Positions 1 through 8,878 of a stretch of 64,000 nt of DNA are shown here, one piece after another. This DNA is from Aerococcus urinae (lineage in GTDB: Bacteria > Bacillota > Bacilli > Lactobacillales > Aerococcaceae). Position numbers and translations under genes: made by a program. A model generated the notes under the pieces. That model made no database searches. It had not been told where the DNA came from and saw nothing but the letters and a program-made list of their open reading frames with translations. The DNA lies in contig NZ_CP014161.1 of NCBI RefSeq assembly GCF_001543175.1, forward strand, positions 558,001 through 622,000. Direction: 5' to 3'. Each line of letters begins with the position of its first letter. The first letter of the stretch is position 1.

Positions 1-516
1 TACTGGCGCTTAATTACGCCAATTTTTGTTCATATCGGTTTTTCTCATCTCTTATTCAATTCCATTACTCTCTGGTATTTAGGGAGTGAGGTGGAAGGGA
101 TTATTGGTTCCTGGCGCTTTTTGTTTATCTATCTTTATTCGGGAATTATGGGGAACTTATTTAGTTACCAATTCTCAACGAGCGTTTCAGCAGGAGCCAG
201 TACGGCACTATTTGGCTTGTTTGCTTTCTTCTTAGCCATGCGCTATCTCAACCCTCATGACCGCTATTTTCAGGCCATGGGCTACCAATACCAGACCCTA
301 ATTATCTTGAATATTGTTATGAATTTGTTCATGGCCAATGTAGATATGTCAGGGCATATTGGGGGCATTATCGGTGGTTTCTTAGCCACCCTCATTATCA
401 CCAATAACCCTAAACACCGTCTAAGCAGTATCCTCTTATCAATTCTTGTTTATTCAGTGATTGCTGGTATAATTATTGCGAATCATGGGGCCTTTAATAC
501 CCTATTTATACATTAG
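1..516 (+). CDS. Rhomboid family intramembrane serine protease, 5' end cut off by the window edge
   Basis: The reading frame is open from base 1 and runs to TAG at 514-516, so about 171 C-terminal residues are visible and the true start lies upstream. The family cleaves transmembrane segments of substrate proteins inside the membrane. The visible part carries WRLITPIFVHIGFSHLLFN, a typical first rhomboid segment, then GASTALFG, which matches the GxSxxxFG catalytic serine motif, and MSGHIGGIIGGF with the catalytic histidine. The remainder is hydrophobic helices. It is followed 9 bases later by glucokinase, the pairing seen for the B. subtilis GluP/GlcK neighbourhood. The family call is firm; the substrate is unknown. 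Confidence 0.9.
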   Translation, partial: YWRLITPIFVHIGFSHLLFNSITLWYLGSEVEGIIGSWRFLFIYLYSGIMGNLFSYQFSTSVSAGASTALFGLFAFFLAMRYLNPHDRYFQAMGYQYQTLIILNIVMNLFMANVDMSGHIGGIIGGFLATLIITNNPKHRLSSILLSILVYSVIAGIIIANHGAFNTLFIH

Positions 517-525
517 GAGGCAAGT

Positions 526-1491
526 ATGGCATTTATAGTTGGTATTGATTTAGGAGGAACAACCGCCAAGCTGGCTTTGTTTACTCCAGATCTTGAAAAA
601 ATCGATCAGTGGCAAATTCCTACGGATACGTCTGACCATGGGAGAAATATTGTTTCTAACCTGGCCAAAACCATCCAAGACCATGTTGAGGCGACCCATT
701 TAGACCTAAGGGACTGTATGGGGATCGGTATGGGGTCTCCTGGCGCTATAAATCGCGAGGGGGGAACGGTTACTGGTGCCTATAATCTGGGTTGGGAGAA
801 TGAGATTGCAGTTGTTGACCAATTTCAAAATCGCTTAGGCCAGCTTCCCGTTTATATTGAAAATGATGCCAACGTGGCTGCTCTGGGTGAACTCGCCAAA
901 GGAGCAGGAAGTAAGAGTCAAAATATGATCTTGGTTACCCTGGGAACGGGCGTGGGTGGCGGTATTATCTGCCAGGGTGAGCTCCTGCTAGGTCAAGGTT
1001 CTGCAGGGGAAATTGGCCATATGACTAGCGAAGTCGATGGCTACTTATGCACTTGCGGATCCAGAGGCTGTGTGGAAACCCTGGCTTCAGCGACAGGTAT
1101 TCTTCGCCTCAGCAAGGACTATGCTAGGGACTCGCGCTTTGATTCTTCCTTAGCCAAGCAGCTTCGTGGAGGCCAAGAGGTGGACGTCAAAAGCATTGTT
1201 GATGCGGCTAAGATGGGCGATTTATTAGCTGAGAAGGTGATGGAACGGTCTCTGAAAGCCTTGGCGCTTTGTTTGAGCCAGTTAACCTGCATCTTTAACC
1301 CTGAACAGATTGTTTTGGGAGGGGGAGTAGCTAATGCCGGCCAGTATCTGATCGACAAAATGACACCTATTCTTAAAGAATATACTTACCGCCCTAATCT
1401 CCGGCAAGTCAAAATTTCTTTAGCCCAATTGGGTAATGATGCGGGAGTGATTGGTGCGGCCAATTTAGTTAGACAGAAAAGTAAGGAGTAA
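526..1491 (+). CDS. glcK: ROK-family glucokinase
   Basis: Phosphorylates glucose with ATP in the cytoplasm, giving glucose 6-phosphate. The 321-residue protein begins with the phosphate-binding motif GIDLGGTTAKLALF. It has the sugar-binding segment ENDANVAALGE (about residues 112-122), the glycine-rich VTLGTGVGGGI, and the ROK zinc motif CTCGSRGCVE (about residues 178-187). Length is normal for Gram-positive GlcK. The ATG follows an AGGAGG ribosome site in the gap after the rhomboid gene, and the rhodanese gene starts 4 bases after its stop, so the genes are probably one transcript. Confidence 0.95.
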   Translation: MAFIVGIDLGGTTAKLALFTPDLEKIDQWQIPTDTSDHGRNIVSNLAKTIQDHVEATHLDLRDCMGIGMGSPGAINREGGTVTGAYNLGWENEIAVVDQFQNRLGQLPVYIENDANVAALGELAKGAGSKSQNMILVTLGTGVGGGIICQGELLLGQGSAGEIGHMTSEVDGYLCTCGSRGCVETLASATGILRLSKDYARDSRFDSSLAKQLRGGQEVDVKSIVDAAKMGDLLAEKVMERSLKALALCLSQLTCIFNPEQIVLGGGVANAGQYLIDKMTPILKEYTYRPNLRQVKISLAQLGNDAGVIGAANLVRQKSKE

Positions 1492-1494
1492 TTT

Positions 1495-1917
1495 ATGTTA
1501 TTAGCACAAACAATTGGTGGTTTTACTTTAATTTATCTATTACTAGTCGTGGCCCTATTAGCTTTCTTGATTTATCAAGCTTATTTTTGGATCAAAAGAA
1601 AGCAATCAGCAAGTATGATTGACCAAGCAGATTTTCAAGTTACCATGCACCAAGCCCAAATTATTGATGTTAGGGAAGCCCAAGAATTCCGTTCATCCCA
1701 TATCCTTGGTGCCCGTAATATTCCTTATAGTGAAGTTCGTCAAATGAAAAAAGCCCCTGGTCTCAACCGGTCACAAAAGATTTACCTCTATGACAATGGG
1801 GTAAATATTGCCACGCGGATGGCCTCAGTTTTAAAGAAGGAAGGCTATGAAGATATTTATATCTTAAAGGGTGGCTTCAATGAATGGGAAGGTAAAACTA
1901 AAGGAACGGCTGACTAA
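1495..1917 (+). CDS. Membrane-anchored rhodanese-like protein, catalytic Cys absent
   Basis: A 140-residue protein with one N-terminal membrane helix (about residues 10-32) and a cytoplasmic rhodanese domain (about residues 45-135, with IIDVREAQEFRSSHILGARN). In active rhodaneses the loop after the central strand reads CxxGxR and the Cys carries the sulfur. Here the loop reads LYDNGVNIATRMA, with Asp at the Cys position and no loop Arg. Sulfurtransferase activity is therefore unlikely; a binding or scaffold role is inferred. It resembles YqhL-type proteins that follow glucokinase in Firmicutes. Its stop codon overlaps the ATG of the next gene by one base. Confidence 0.85.
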   Translation: MLLAQTIGGFTLIYLLLVVALLAFLIYQAYFWIKRKQSASMIDQADFQVTMHQAQIIDVREAQEFRSSHILGARNIPYSEVRQMKKAPGLNRSQKIYLYDNGVNIATRMASVLKKEGYEDIYILKGGFNEWEGKTKGTAD

Positions 1918-2543
1918 TGGCTGAACTTTTCTATAAAGATCCTGATTTATCCACGTCAGAAATTGCCCAAAAATTATTAGGCTGTCGCCTAAGAAGGAAA
2001 TCCTCTGATGGAGTGACTAGTGGCATTATTGTTGAAACGGAAGCTTATCTGGGGGAAAGTGACCAAGCAGCCCATGTTTATGGTGGCAAGCGGACCGCCA
2101 GTTTAGAAGCCTTTTACCAGGAGGCGGGGATTTTTTATATCTATAATATTCACGGCCATTGGTGTGTGAATATGATTACCCAAAGTAAAGATGAACCCCA
2201 AGGGGTATTGATCCGGGCCTTGGAACCTGTGGAAGGCATTGATTTGATGAAGAGTCGGCGCAAACAAGACCAGCGCAGGCTCTTAACCAATGGGCCGGGC
2301 AAATTATCTCAAGCTTTAGGGGTTGAAAAGGAAGTCGACTACGGAACGTCGGTTTTACAGTACCCCTTGACCATTGACTTTCATGAGCCTAAAGCCGTAG
2401 CAGAGATTGCGCAAGGTCCTCGTATCGGTATTCCCAATAAGGGCGAGTGGACCCATAAGCCGCTACGTTTTTACGTTAAAGGCAATCCCTATGTTTCCTC
2501 GCCCAAGGGGAGGACTCAGGCAGACCATGGTTGGTTAGCCTAG
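1917..2543 (+). CDS. DNA-3-methyladenine glycosylase (AAG/MPG family)
   Basis: Base-excision repair enzyme that removes alkylated purines such as 3-methyladenine from DNA. The 208-residue protein matches the AAG/MPG fold family: AQKLLGCRL near the N terminus, the catalytic region IIVETEAYLGESDQAAH with the active-site Glu, the DNA-intercalating segment FYIYNIHGHWCVN, and LLTNGPGKLSQALG. The start codon overlaps the stop of the rhodanese gene, so the two are translationally coupled. It is the last gene of the glcK run; the downstream gap carries a separate promoter for valS. Confidence 0.93.
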   Translation: MAELFYKDPDLSTSEIAQKLLGCRLRRKSSDGVTSGIIVETEAYLGESDQAAHVYGGKRTASLEAFYQEAGIFYIYNIHGHWCVNMITQSKDEPQGVLIRALEPVEGIDLMKSRRKQDQRRLLTNGPGKLSQALGVEKEVDYGTSVLQYPLTIDFHEPKAVAEIAQGPRIGIPNKGEWTHKPLRFYVKGNPYVSSPKGRTQADHGWLA

Positions 2544-2557
2544 ACCTTGAAATTAAA

Positions 2558-2586
2558 TTGCTTTTTCCTAGCTTTCTTGTTAAACT
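2558..2586 (+). promoter_or_regulatory. Promoter of the valS T-box leader
   Basis: TTGCTT at 2558-2563 and TAAACT at 2581-2586 are separated by exactly 17 bases. A TG lies just before the -10. It stands immediately upstream of the T-box RNA. Confidence 0.55.
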
Positions 2587-2594
2587 AGATTGAA

Positions 2595-2797
2595 AATAAG
2601 TAAAGGTAATGCGTAAGAGGTTGTTTTTGAATCAGTGAAGCGAGTGGCGTTTGGTGAGAGGCCATCAAGAGAAAAAAGCATGGTTGCTTACAAACTGAAC
2701 TGTCCGGTCGATGCCGTTATCATCCAGTCATAAATATAGGTGGCACCGTGCACTTAGCGCCCTATCTTCCCTAATCAGGAAGCTAGGGCTTTTTTAC
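2595..2797 (+). promoter_or_regulatory. T-box riboswitch controlling valS (tRNA-Val)
   Basis: A T-box leader senses uncharged tRNA and prevents premature termination. The T-box sequence AGGTGGCACCGTG is at 2738-2750. The terminator follows: arms GCCCTATCTTCC (2759-2770) and GGAAGCTAGGGC (2778-2789), then a T run. Stem I lies within about 2600-2710 and includes the GTGAAGCGAG-type segment. A GTC (Val) triplet at 2702-2704, in GAACTGTCC, is a candidate specifier, but I did not fold stem I. Specificity for tRNA-Val is inferred mainly from the downstream gene. Confidence 0.88.
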
Positions 2798-2847
2798 TTA
2801 TTTCTAATAAACTTAAGAAATCATTCCATAAAGAGAGGTGCTTTTTA

Positions 2848-5493
2848 GTGCAAGAAATTGATATGCCCAAAAAATATAATCCTAATGAGGTAGAAATAGG
2901 CCGTTATGACCAATGGCTCGATGAAAAAGTCTTTGAACCCAATGGAGATGCTTCAGTCGAAGCCTATTCCGTGGTGATTCCTCCACCCAATGTTACTGGT
3001 AAACTCCACCTCGGCCATGCCTGGGACGTGACCCTTCAAGACATGATCGTCCGCCAAAAACGCATGCAAGGCTATGATACCTTGTGGTTACCTGGGATGG
3101 ACCATGCGGGGATTGCTACCCAAGCCAAGGTTGAAGAAAAGTTACGTAAAGAGGAGAATCTCTCCCGTTATGACTTAGGACGAGAAAAATTCATCGACAA
3201 AACCTGGGAATGGAAAGAGGAATATGCCCAAACCATTCGTAACCAATGGGCCAAAATGGGGATTTCTGTGGACTATAAGCGGGAACGTTTTACCCTAGAT
3301 GATGGCTTATCAGAAGCAGTACGTAAAGTTTTTGTGACCTTGTATGAAAAGGGGCTTATATACCGGGGTGAGTACATTATTAATTGGGACCCCGTCTTCC
3401 AAACCGCCTTATCAGATATTGAAGTGGTCTACAAAGATGACAAGGGAGCTTTCTATCATTTGGAATACCCTCTGGCTGATGGGTCAGGCTCCTTGCGCCT
3501 AGCTACTACCCGTCCAGAAACCCTGTTAGGGGACACAGCCGTTGCGGTCCACCCTGATGATGAACGCTACCAAGACTACATCGGTAAGACCGTTATCCTA
3601 CCAATTGTGGGTAGAGAAATTCCTGTGATTAGTGATGACTATGTCGACCGTGACTTTGGTACTGGTGTGGTTAAAATCACCCCAGCCCATGATCCCAATG
3701 ACTTTGCAGTGGGCAACCGCCACAATTTAGAGCGGATTAACGTCATGAATGATGACGGTACAATGAACGAAAATGCCGGCAAGTACCAAGGCATGACCCG
3801 GGATGAATGCCGTCAAGCCATTGTTGAAGACTTAAAAGCTGATGGTAGCTTGGTAGACATTGAAGAGATTGTCCATAGTGTGGGTCATTCCGAACGCTCT
3901 GACGCTGTAGTGGAACCCCGGCTTTCGACCCAATGGTTTGTGAAGATGGCTCCCTTAGCTAAGCAAGCCCTAGACAATCAAAATACCGAAAACCGTGTCG
4001 ACTTTTACCCACCACGTTTCGAGCAAACCTTTGTTTCCTGGATGGAAAATGTTCATGACTGGGTGATTTCCCGCCAACTCTGGTGGGGACACCAAATTCC
4101 TGCTTGGTACCATAAGGATAGTGGGGAAGTCTATGTTGGGATGGAAGCTCCTGAGGATGAAGAAAATTGGGTGCAAGATCCTGATGTCTTAGATACCTGG
4201 TTTTCAAGTGCTCTCTGGCCATTCTCTACCATGGGTTGGCCAGATGAAGAGGCTAGCGACTATAAGCGTTACTTCCCAACAGATACCTTGGTAACCGGTT
4301 ATGATATTATTTTCTTCTGGGTCAGTCGGATGATCTTCCAATCATTAGAATTTACCGGAGAACGTCCTTTTAAAAATGTTCTCATCCACGGTTTGATTCG
4401 CGACTCCCAAGGGCGAAAAATGTCTAAGTCACTGGGCAACGGAGTGGACCCCATGGACGTTGTTGATCAATATGGGGCTGACGCTTTACGCTGGTTCTTA
4501 GCTACAGGGTCAACGCCAGGCCAAGATATCCGCTACTATCCAGAAAAATTGGAAGCTGCATGGAACTTTATCAATAAAATTTGGAATGCTTCCCGCTATG
4601 CCTTGATGAACTTGGATGGAATGACCTATGATGACATTGATCTAAGTAACGTCACTTCCATTGTTGACCAGTGGATTTTGACCCGCTTAAATGAAACCAT
4701 TGCCAAGGTGACTGACCGTTTTGATGCCTTTGAATTTGGTGAAGCTGGCCGGGCCCTCTATCACTTTATTTGGAATGACTTCTGCGACTGGTATATTGAA
4801 ATGAGTAAAGAAGTCCTACAAGGTGATGATGAAGAGGCCAAACATACGACACGGAGTGTGCTCAGCTATGTCCTTGAACAAATGCTAGCTTTACTCCACC
4901 CCATTATGCCTTTTGTTACCGAAGAAATTTGGCAACATATTCCTCACCAAGGCAATTCTATTGTGACGGCTAAGTACCCTGAAGTCGATGAAAGTCAAAT
5001 CCACCAAGAAGCTGCTCGCCATATGGAGGCTTTGATTTCCTTTATTCGAGCTATCCGTACGGCACGGAATGAAAACAATGTCGCACCTTCCAAACCGATT
5101 GCCATTCATGTCAAAGCTAATTCCCAAGAGATTTTGACCATGTTAGAGGAAAACAAAGAATATATTAATCGCTTTGCTAATCCAAGTGAATTAGAAATGG
5201 CCCTGGATACGGAAGTCCCTGACCAAGCCATGACCCTATTCTTTAGTGATGGTGAAATTTACCTGCCTTTAGCTGGTTTTATTGACATCGATGAAGAAAT
5301 TCAACGCTTAGAAGCTGAACTAGACAAATGGGCTAGTGAAGTTGAACGGGTAGAGAAGAAATTAGCCAACCAAGGCTTTGTGAATAATGCTCCCGCTGAT
5401 CTGGTAGAGAAAGAGCGTCAAAAAGGCCAGGATTACCAACAAAAATACCAAGCCACTAAAGAACGTTTAGCTGATTTAAAAGCTACGAATTAG
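2848..5493 (+). CDS. valS: Valine--tRNA ligase
   Basis: Charges tRNA-Val with valine; class Ia synthetase, 881 residues, full length. The HIGH-type motif lies in [13 protein letters not shown] (about residues 49-61) and the KMSKS motif in [14 protein letters not shown] (about residues 525-538). The CP1 editing domain lies between them, with [17 protein letters not shown]. The C terminus is the usual coiled-coil arm. The start is GTG at 2848 behind an AGAGAGG site; ATG at 2863 ([10 protein letters not shown]) is an alternative. Expression is controlled by the T-box leader. folC, the common downstream neighbour in Firmicutes, is absent here. Confidence 0.97.
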   Translation: MQEIDMPKKYNPNEVEIGRYDQWLDEKVFEPNGDASVEAYSVVIPPPNVTGKLHLGHAWDVTLQDMIVRQKRMQGYDTLWLPGMDHAGIATQAKVEEKLRKEENLSRYDLGREKFIDKTWEWKEEYAQTIRNQWAKMGISVDYKRERFTLDDGLSEAVRKVFVTLYEKGLIYRGEYIINWDPVFQTALSDIEVVYKDDKGAFYHLEYPLADGSGSLRLATTRPETLLGDTAVAVHPDDERYQDYIGKTVILPIVGREIPVISDDYVDRDFGTGVVKITPAHDPNDFAVGNRHNLERINVMNDDGTMNENAGKYQGMTRDECRQAIVEDLKADGSLVDIEEIVHSVGHSERSDAVVEPRLSTQWFVKMAPLAKQALDNQNTENRVDFYPPRFEQTFVSWMENVHDWVISRQLWWGHQIPAWYHKDSGEVYVGMEAPEDEENWVQDPDVLDTWFSSALWPFSTMGWPDEEASDYKRYFPTDTLVTGYDIIFFWVSRMIFQSLEFTGERPFKNVLIHGLIRDSQGRKMSKSLGNGVDPMDVVDQYGADALRWFLATGSTPGQDIRYYPEKLEAAWNFINKIWNASRYALMNLDGMTYDDIDLSNVTSIVDQWILTRLNETIAKVTDRFDAFEFGEAGRALYHFIWNDFCDWYIEMSKEVLQGDDEEAKHTTRSVLSYVLEQMLALLHPIMPFVTEEIWQHIPHQGNSIVTAKYPEVDESQIHQEAARHMEALISFIRAIRTARNENNVAPSKPIAIHVKANSQEILTMLEENKEYINRFANPSELEMALDTEVPDQAMTLFFSDGEIYLPLAGFIDIDEEIQRLEAELDKWASEVERVEKKLANQGFVNNAPADLVEKERQKGQDYQQKYQATKERLADLKATN

Positions 5494-5588
5494 TGGATGA
5501 ATTTGTATTCTTTATTGATTTACTGTTGATGATTAATTATTTACCAGTTTTGATCTCTAAATAGTTTTGAGCAGTAGTGGCGCTTTTA

Positions 5589-5822
5589 ATTTGGTTGTTA
5601 GCCATGAATAAGCAAGCGATGTGAAATACGGATAGTAGGCATTAGCCGTACTATCCGTTTGAAGCTCGCTAGGCGAGAGACCTTGTGCTCGAGCCGGTGC
5701 CATGGCTCTTCAACTACCAAATCCAAAAGCAGAACGAAGGCTCATCAATAGTAAAAATAAAAGAAGCTAAGGATGTTTTAATTTATAAGAAGAGGCTAGG
5801 GTTAAAGTCCTAGCCTTTTTAA
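5589..5822 (+). ncRNA. Candidate structured non-coding RNA with intrinsic terminator
   Basis: No credible ORF occupies 5494-5822, but pairing is dense. ATTTGGT (5589-5595) pairs perfectly with ACCAAAT (5716-5722) and encloses several hairpins. These are CGGATAGT (5629-5636) with ACTATCCG (5650-5657), continued by GGC/GCC around an ATTA loop; CTCGC (5665-5669) with GCGAG (5673-5677); and GAGCC (5691-5695) with GGCTC (5704-5708). A terminator with arms GGCTAGG (5794-5800) and CCTAGCC (5809-5815) plus five T residues ends the unit. I do not recognise the class. I saw no SRP, RNase P, tmRNA or T-box signature. The 5' end is uncertain. Confidence 0.45.
5794..5822 (+). terminator. Rho-independent terminator of the candidate RNA
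   Basis: GGCTAGG at 5794-5800 pairs with CCTAGCC at 5809-5815 around an 8-base loop and is followed by TTTTT. It stands about 300 bases past the valS stop, so it probably ends a separate transcript or a long valS tail. Confidence 0.8.
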
Positions 5823-5888
5823 TTTATGTCGCACTCTTTTCTTTTTTATAAATTTTACTTAATTTTGTTAACAGGGGCTCTGCCTATA

Positions 5889-5917
5889 TTGACAAGCTTT
5901 TAACAATGGCCTAGGAT
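5889..5917 (+). promoter_or_regulatory. Promoter of the glmS ribozyme leader
   Basis: A perfect -35 box TTGACA at 5889-5894 is followed after 17 bases by TAGGAT at 5912-5917. The spacing and position, about 47 bases before the ribozyme cleavage site, fit a transcript that includes the whole ribozyme. Confidence 0.65.
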
Positions 5918-5963
5918 GTAATTACTACTTAAATGTTATTAATAAAATCTGTTGTTGACAGAT

Positions 5964-6110
5964 AGCGCCTGACTGATTAAAGCGATTTTTTCAGTGACGA
6001 GGACTAGGTTTATCGAAGATTCGGCGGGTGGCCTAGGGGTTGCACAATCCATAGAAAAGCACAAAAATCATTTTTAGCAAATGAAACAAAATCCTTTTCT
6101 CGTGCTTAAG
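5964..6110 (+). ncRNA. glmS self-cleaving ribozyme-riboswitch
   Basis: This RNA cleaves itself when bound to glucosamine 6-phosphate, which lowers glmS expression when product is plentiful. The 5' end reads AGCGCC at 5964-5969; family cleavage falls between A5964 and G5965. P2 is ACTGA (5971-5975) with TCAGT (5991-5995). The conserved core GACGAGG, GGTTTATCG and TCGGCGGGTG follows at 5997-6030. A distal helix is AAGCAC (6057-6062) with GTGCTT (6102-6107). These core blocks match the well-described ribozyme of Bacillus and Thermoanaerobacter. The 3' boundary is approximate. Confidence 0.93.
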
Positions 6111-6165
6111 TAGTTAATATCAGTGTGCCCATTAAGTGATGGGTATTTTTAGGAGGAAACTATTT

Positions 6166-7974
6166 ATGTGTGGAATTGTAGGATTTATTGGCGAAATGCG
6201 GGCTCAAGAGGTGCTTTTGAAGGGCTTAGAACGCCTAGAATACCGGGGCTATGACTCAGCGGGAATTTATGTGGTCGATGAAGAGGACCAAGGACACCTC
6301 TTTAAAGTCAAAGGGCGGATTGCTCAATTACGCGAAGAAGTCGATCTGTCTATCCCGGCTCATTTAGGGATAGGTCATACACGCTGGGCCACCCATGGGG
6401 TGCCATCAGTCCCTAACGCCCATCCTCATTTATCCCACGATGGCCGCTTTGCCTTGGTTCATAATGGGGTGATTGAAAACTACCAAGCCTTAAAAAATGA
6501 CTATTTAGCCGATGTTGAATTTTATTCGGATACCGATACCGAAGTTGTCGTGGAATTGCTTGCTAAATTTAGCCGGGAAGAAGACCTTGATGCGATTAGC
6601 GCCCTAAGAAAAACTGTCGGTCTTTTGGAAGGGTCCTATGCTTTAGGTTTGATTGATACTGAAGATCCTGACCATCTTTATGCAGCTAAGAATAAGAGCC
6701 CGCTCTTAATTGGCAAAGGACAAGGTTATAATACCATCGCTTCTGATGCCATGGCTTCGATTGCCTATACTGACCAATATATTGAAATTCATGATGGTGA
6801 ATTAGTCACCCTAAGTAAAGACCAAGTTAAAATTGAGAATTTAGCGGGTGAAGTCGTAAGCAGAGAGCCTTATACTGCTAGTTTGGACGCTGACGATTTA
6901 GAAAAAGGCACCTTTGATTACTACATGGAGAAAGAAATTGTTGAACAACCAGCAGCTATCCGTAAGATTATTCAAGCCTATGAAGATGACAAGGGGCAAT
7001 TAAGTATCGACCATGACTTGCTGGAAACCATTACTGCTAGTGACCGTATCTTTATTGTAGCTGCTGGGACCAGTATGCATGCTGGCTTAGTTGGTAAAGT
7101 GCTTCTGGAGAGAATTGCTAAGGTTCCTACAGAGGTCCATGTGGCTTCGGAATTTTCTTATAATCCGCCGCTTTTACCTGAGAAACCTTTCTTTATTTAC
7201 TTAACCCAATCAGGGGAAACAGCGGATAGTCGCCAAGTCCTAGTCCAAACCAATGCCCAAGCTTATCCTTCCTTAACCATTACCAATGTGCCAGGATCCA
7301 CCTTATCACGGGAGGCTGACTATACTTTACTCTTGCATGTTGGCCCTGAAATTGCGGTGGCTTCCACCAAGGCCTATACTGGACAAATAACAGTTTTAGC
7401 AATTATTGCTGATCAAATTGCCCGTAAGAAGGGCTTGGACCTTCCCTTTGACTTAAAACATGAATTATCAATTGCTGCCCAAGCCATGGATGAAGTGGTT
7501 GGACAAGCGGATTATTTCCATCAATTGGCAACCGATTACTTTAAAGACCAAAGATCAGCCTTTTATATTGGTCGTGGCCTAGATTATGCGGTTTCTGTTG
7601 AAGCGGCTTTGAAATTAAAAGAGGTCTCTTATATTCAAACAGAAGGTTTTGCTTCTGGAGAATTAAAACATGGTACCATTTCATTGATCGAAGATGGCGT
7701 CCCTGTTGTGGCGATCATTAGCCAAGCCAACACCGCCCTGTTAACTCGTGGTAATGTGGAAGAGACTCGCTCACGTGGCGCCCATAATTTAATTATTGCT
7801 ATGGAAGGACTAGACCAAGAAGGGGACCAAATTGTCCTGCCTCATGTGCATGATTTGTTAACGCCATTGATTACAGTCATCCCCGCGCAACTCCTCGCTT
7901 ACTATGCGACCATTGATCGCGGCTTAGATGTCGATAAACCCAGAAACCTGGCTAAATCGGTAACAGTAGAATAG
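6166..7974 (+). CDS. glmS: Glutamine--fructose-6-phosphate aminotransferase (isomerizing)
   Basis: Makes glucosamine 6-phosphate from fructose 6-phosphate and glutamine, the first step to UDP-GlcNAc and peptidoglycan. ATG at 6166 is chosen because the mature enzyme needs Cys1 as glutaminase nucleophile (MCGIVGFIG), and AGGAGG at 6151-6156 is well spaced. An in-frame ATG at 6136 would bury the Cys and is rejected. The 602-residue protein has the class II glutaminase domain (HTRWATHG, HNGVIENY) and two SIS sugar-isomerase domains (VAAGTSMHAG, TQSGETADS, STKAYTGQ). It ends in DKPRNLAKSVTVE as usual for GlmS. It is controlled by the upstream ribozyme. Confidence 0.97.
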   Translation: MCGIVGFIGEMRAQEVLLKGLERLEYRGYDSAGIYVVDEEDQGHLFKVKGRIAQLREEVDLSIPAHLGIGHTRWATHGVPSVPNAHPHLSHDGRFALVHNGVIENYQALKNDYLADVEFYSDTDTEVVVELLAKFSREEDLDAISALRKTVGLLEGSYALGLIDTEDPDHLYAAKNKSPLLIGKGQGYNTIASDAMASIAYTDQYIEIHDGELVTLSKDQVKIENLAGEVVSREPYTASLDADDLEKGTFDYYMEKEIVEQPAAIRKIIQAYEDDKGQLSIDHDLLETITASDRIFIVAAGTSMHAGLVGKVLLERIAKVPTEVHVASEFSYNPPLLPEKPFFIYLTQSGETADSRQVLVQTNAQAYPSLTITNVPGSTLSREADYTLLLHVGPEIAVASTKAYTGQITVLAIIADQIARKKGLDLPFDLKHELSIAAQAMDEVVGQADYFHQLATDYFKDQRSAFYIGRGLDYAVSVEAALKLKEVSYIQTEGFASGELKHGTISLIEDGVPVVAIISQANTALLTRGNVEETRSRGAHNLIIAMEGLDQEGDQIVLPHVHDLLTPLITVIPAQLLAYYATIDRGLDVDKPRNLAKSVTVE

Positions 7975-8007
7975 ACATAGCTAACTTATAAAAGAAATCA
8001 TAAAAAG

Positions 8008-8041
8008 AAGATCAGGATTTTAAGGATTCTGATCTTTTTAT
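8008..8041 (+). terminator. Terminator after glmS
   Basis: AAGATCAG at 8008-8015 pairs with CTGATCTT at 8029-8036 and runs into a T-rich tail. Confidence 0.8.
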
Positions 8042-8112
8042 GTTTTTAACTCTTCGCTGTTTGATGAATTCAATGGGGCTTCGCGGCTATATAGGGTGGA
8101 GGTGGCTTAGAT

Positions 8113-8808
8113 ATGGATAGTAAAAAAACATGTATTCCTATTAAAACCTTGCCCGAATCGGCTAGACCGCGGGAGCGTTTAATGGAATATGGGGCCAATA
8201 GTTTGCCAACTTATGAATTGCTGGCTATTATTTTACGATCAGGGGGCAAATATGGGTCAGCCATCCAGTTAGCCCATAAACTCTTGAACCATTTTGAAGA
8301 CTTATATCAATTGAAAATGGCTGCTACGGAAGAATTACTGGCCATTGAAGGCATTGGTAGGGCTAAGGCAGTGGAACTCCAGGCTATTTTTGAGTTCTCC
8401 AAGCGTTTACACCAAGCTCGGTTAATAAAATTGGGAACCATTCATTCAAGTCAGGAAGCAGGGGACTATTATCTCAGTGAATTGGCGGATAGCCATCAGG
8501 AGAAGGTCTTGGTTTTTTACTTAAATACTAAAAATGAAGTGATCAAAAAACAGATTATCTTTATCGGCGGCTTAAATATGTCGGTGGCCCATCCTCGGGA
8601 AATCTATAAAGAGGCGATCAGGGTATCGGCGGCCCGGATCATGGTAGGTCACAATCACCCTTCAGGAAATCCAGAACCCTCCCCAGAAGATATCGAATTC
8701 ACTCGCCGATTAAAGGAAGCAGGAAAAATAATCGGGATTGAACTTTTGGACCATTTAGTGGTGGGGCATAGCTCTTTTATCAGTTTAAGAGAACAAAATT
8801 TGCTGTGA
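8113..8808 (+). CDS. radC: RadC family protein with JAB/MPN metal-binding domain
   Basis: The 231-residue protein has an N-terminal helix-hairpin-helix region (AIEGIGRAKAVELQAIFE, about residues 76-93) and a C-terminal JAB domain. The metal motif is VGHNHPSGNPEPSPED (about residues 178-193), the HxHPSG signature with a downstream Asp. RadC was once linked to DNA repair, but its biochemical role remains unproven, so only the family is asserted. The ATG sits behind a GGAGGTGG-rich stretch. It stands alone between the glmS terminator and a converging minus-strand pair. Confidence 0.93.
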   Translation: MDSKKTCIPIKTLPESARPRERLMEYGANSLPTYELLAIILRSGGKYGSAIQLAHKLLNHFEDLYQLKMAATEELLAIEGIGRAKAVELQAIFEFSKRLHQARLIKLGTIHSSQEAGDYYLSELADSHQEKVLVFYLNTKNEVIKKQIIFIGGLNMSVAHPREIYKEAIRVSAARIMVGHNHPSGNPEPSPEDIEFTRRLKEAGKIIGIELLDHLVVGHSSFISLREQNLL

Positions 8809-8844
8809 TACAAGCAGCTTTGGCTAAATCTTACGATATTAAAA

Positions 8845-8878
8845 GCCCTCTTGCCGAGAGCAAAGAGGATTAGTTTTC
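8845..8878. terminator. Weak hairpin between convergent radC and the minus-strand membrane gene
   Basis: CCTCTTGC at 8847-8854 pairs with GCAAAGAGG at 8860-8868 (one bulged A). The T tail on the plus side is poor, so termination is possible but not certain. Confidence 0.35.

Noticed and set aside
3959-4222. Minus-strand ORFs inside valS and similar antisense frames in other genes
   Set aside because: Shadows of the coding strand, with no ribosome sites and low-complexity peptides.
6136-6165. Upstream in-frame ATG for glmS
   Set aside because: It would add ten residues before the essential Cys1, and the AGGAGG site fits the ATG at 6166.
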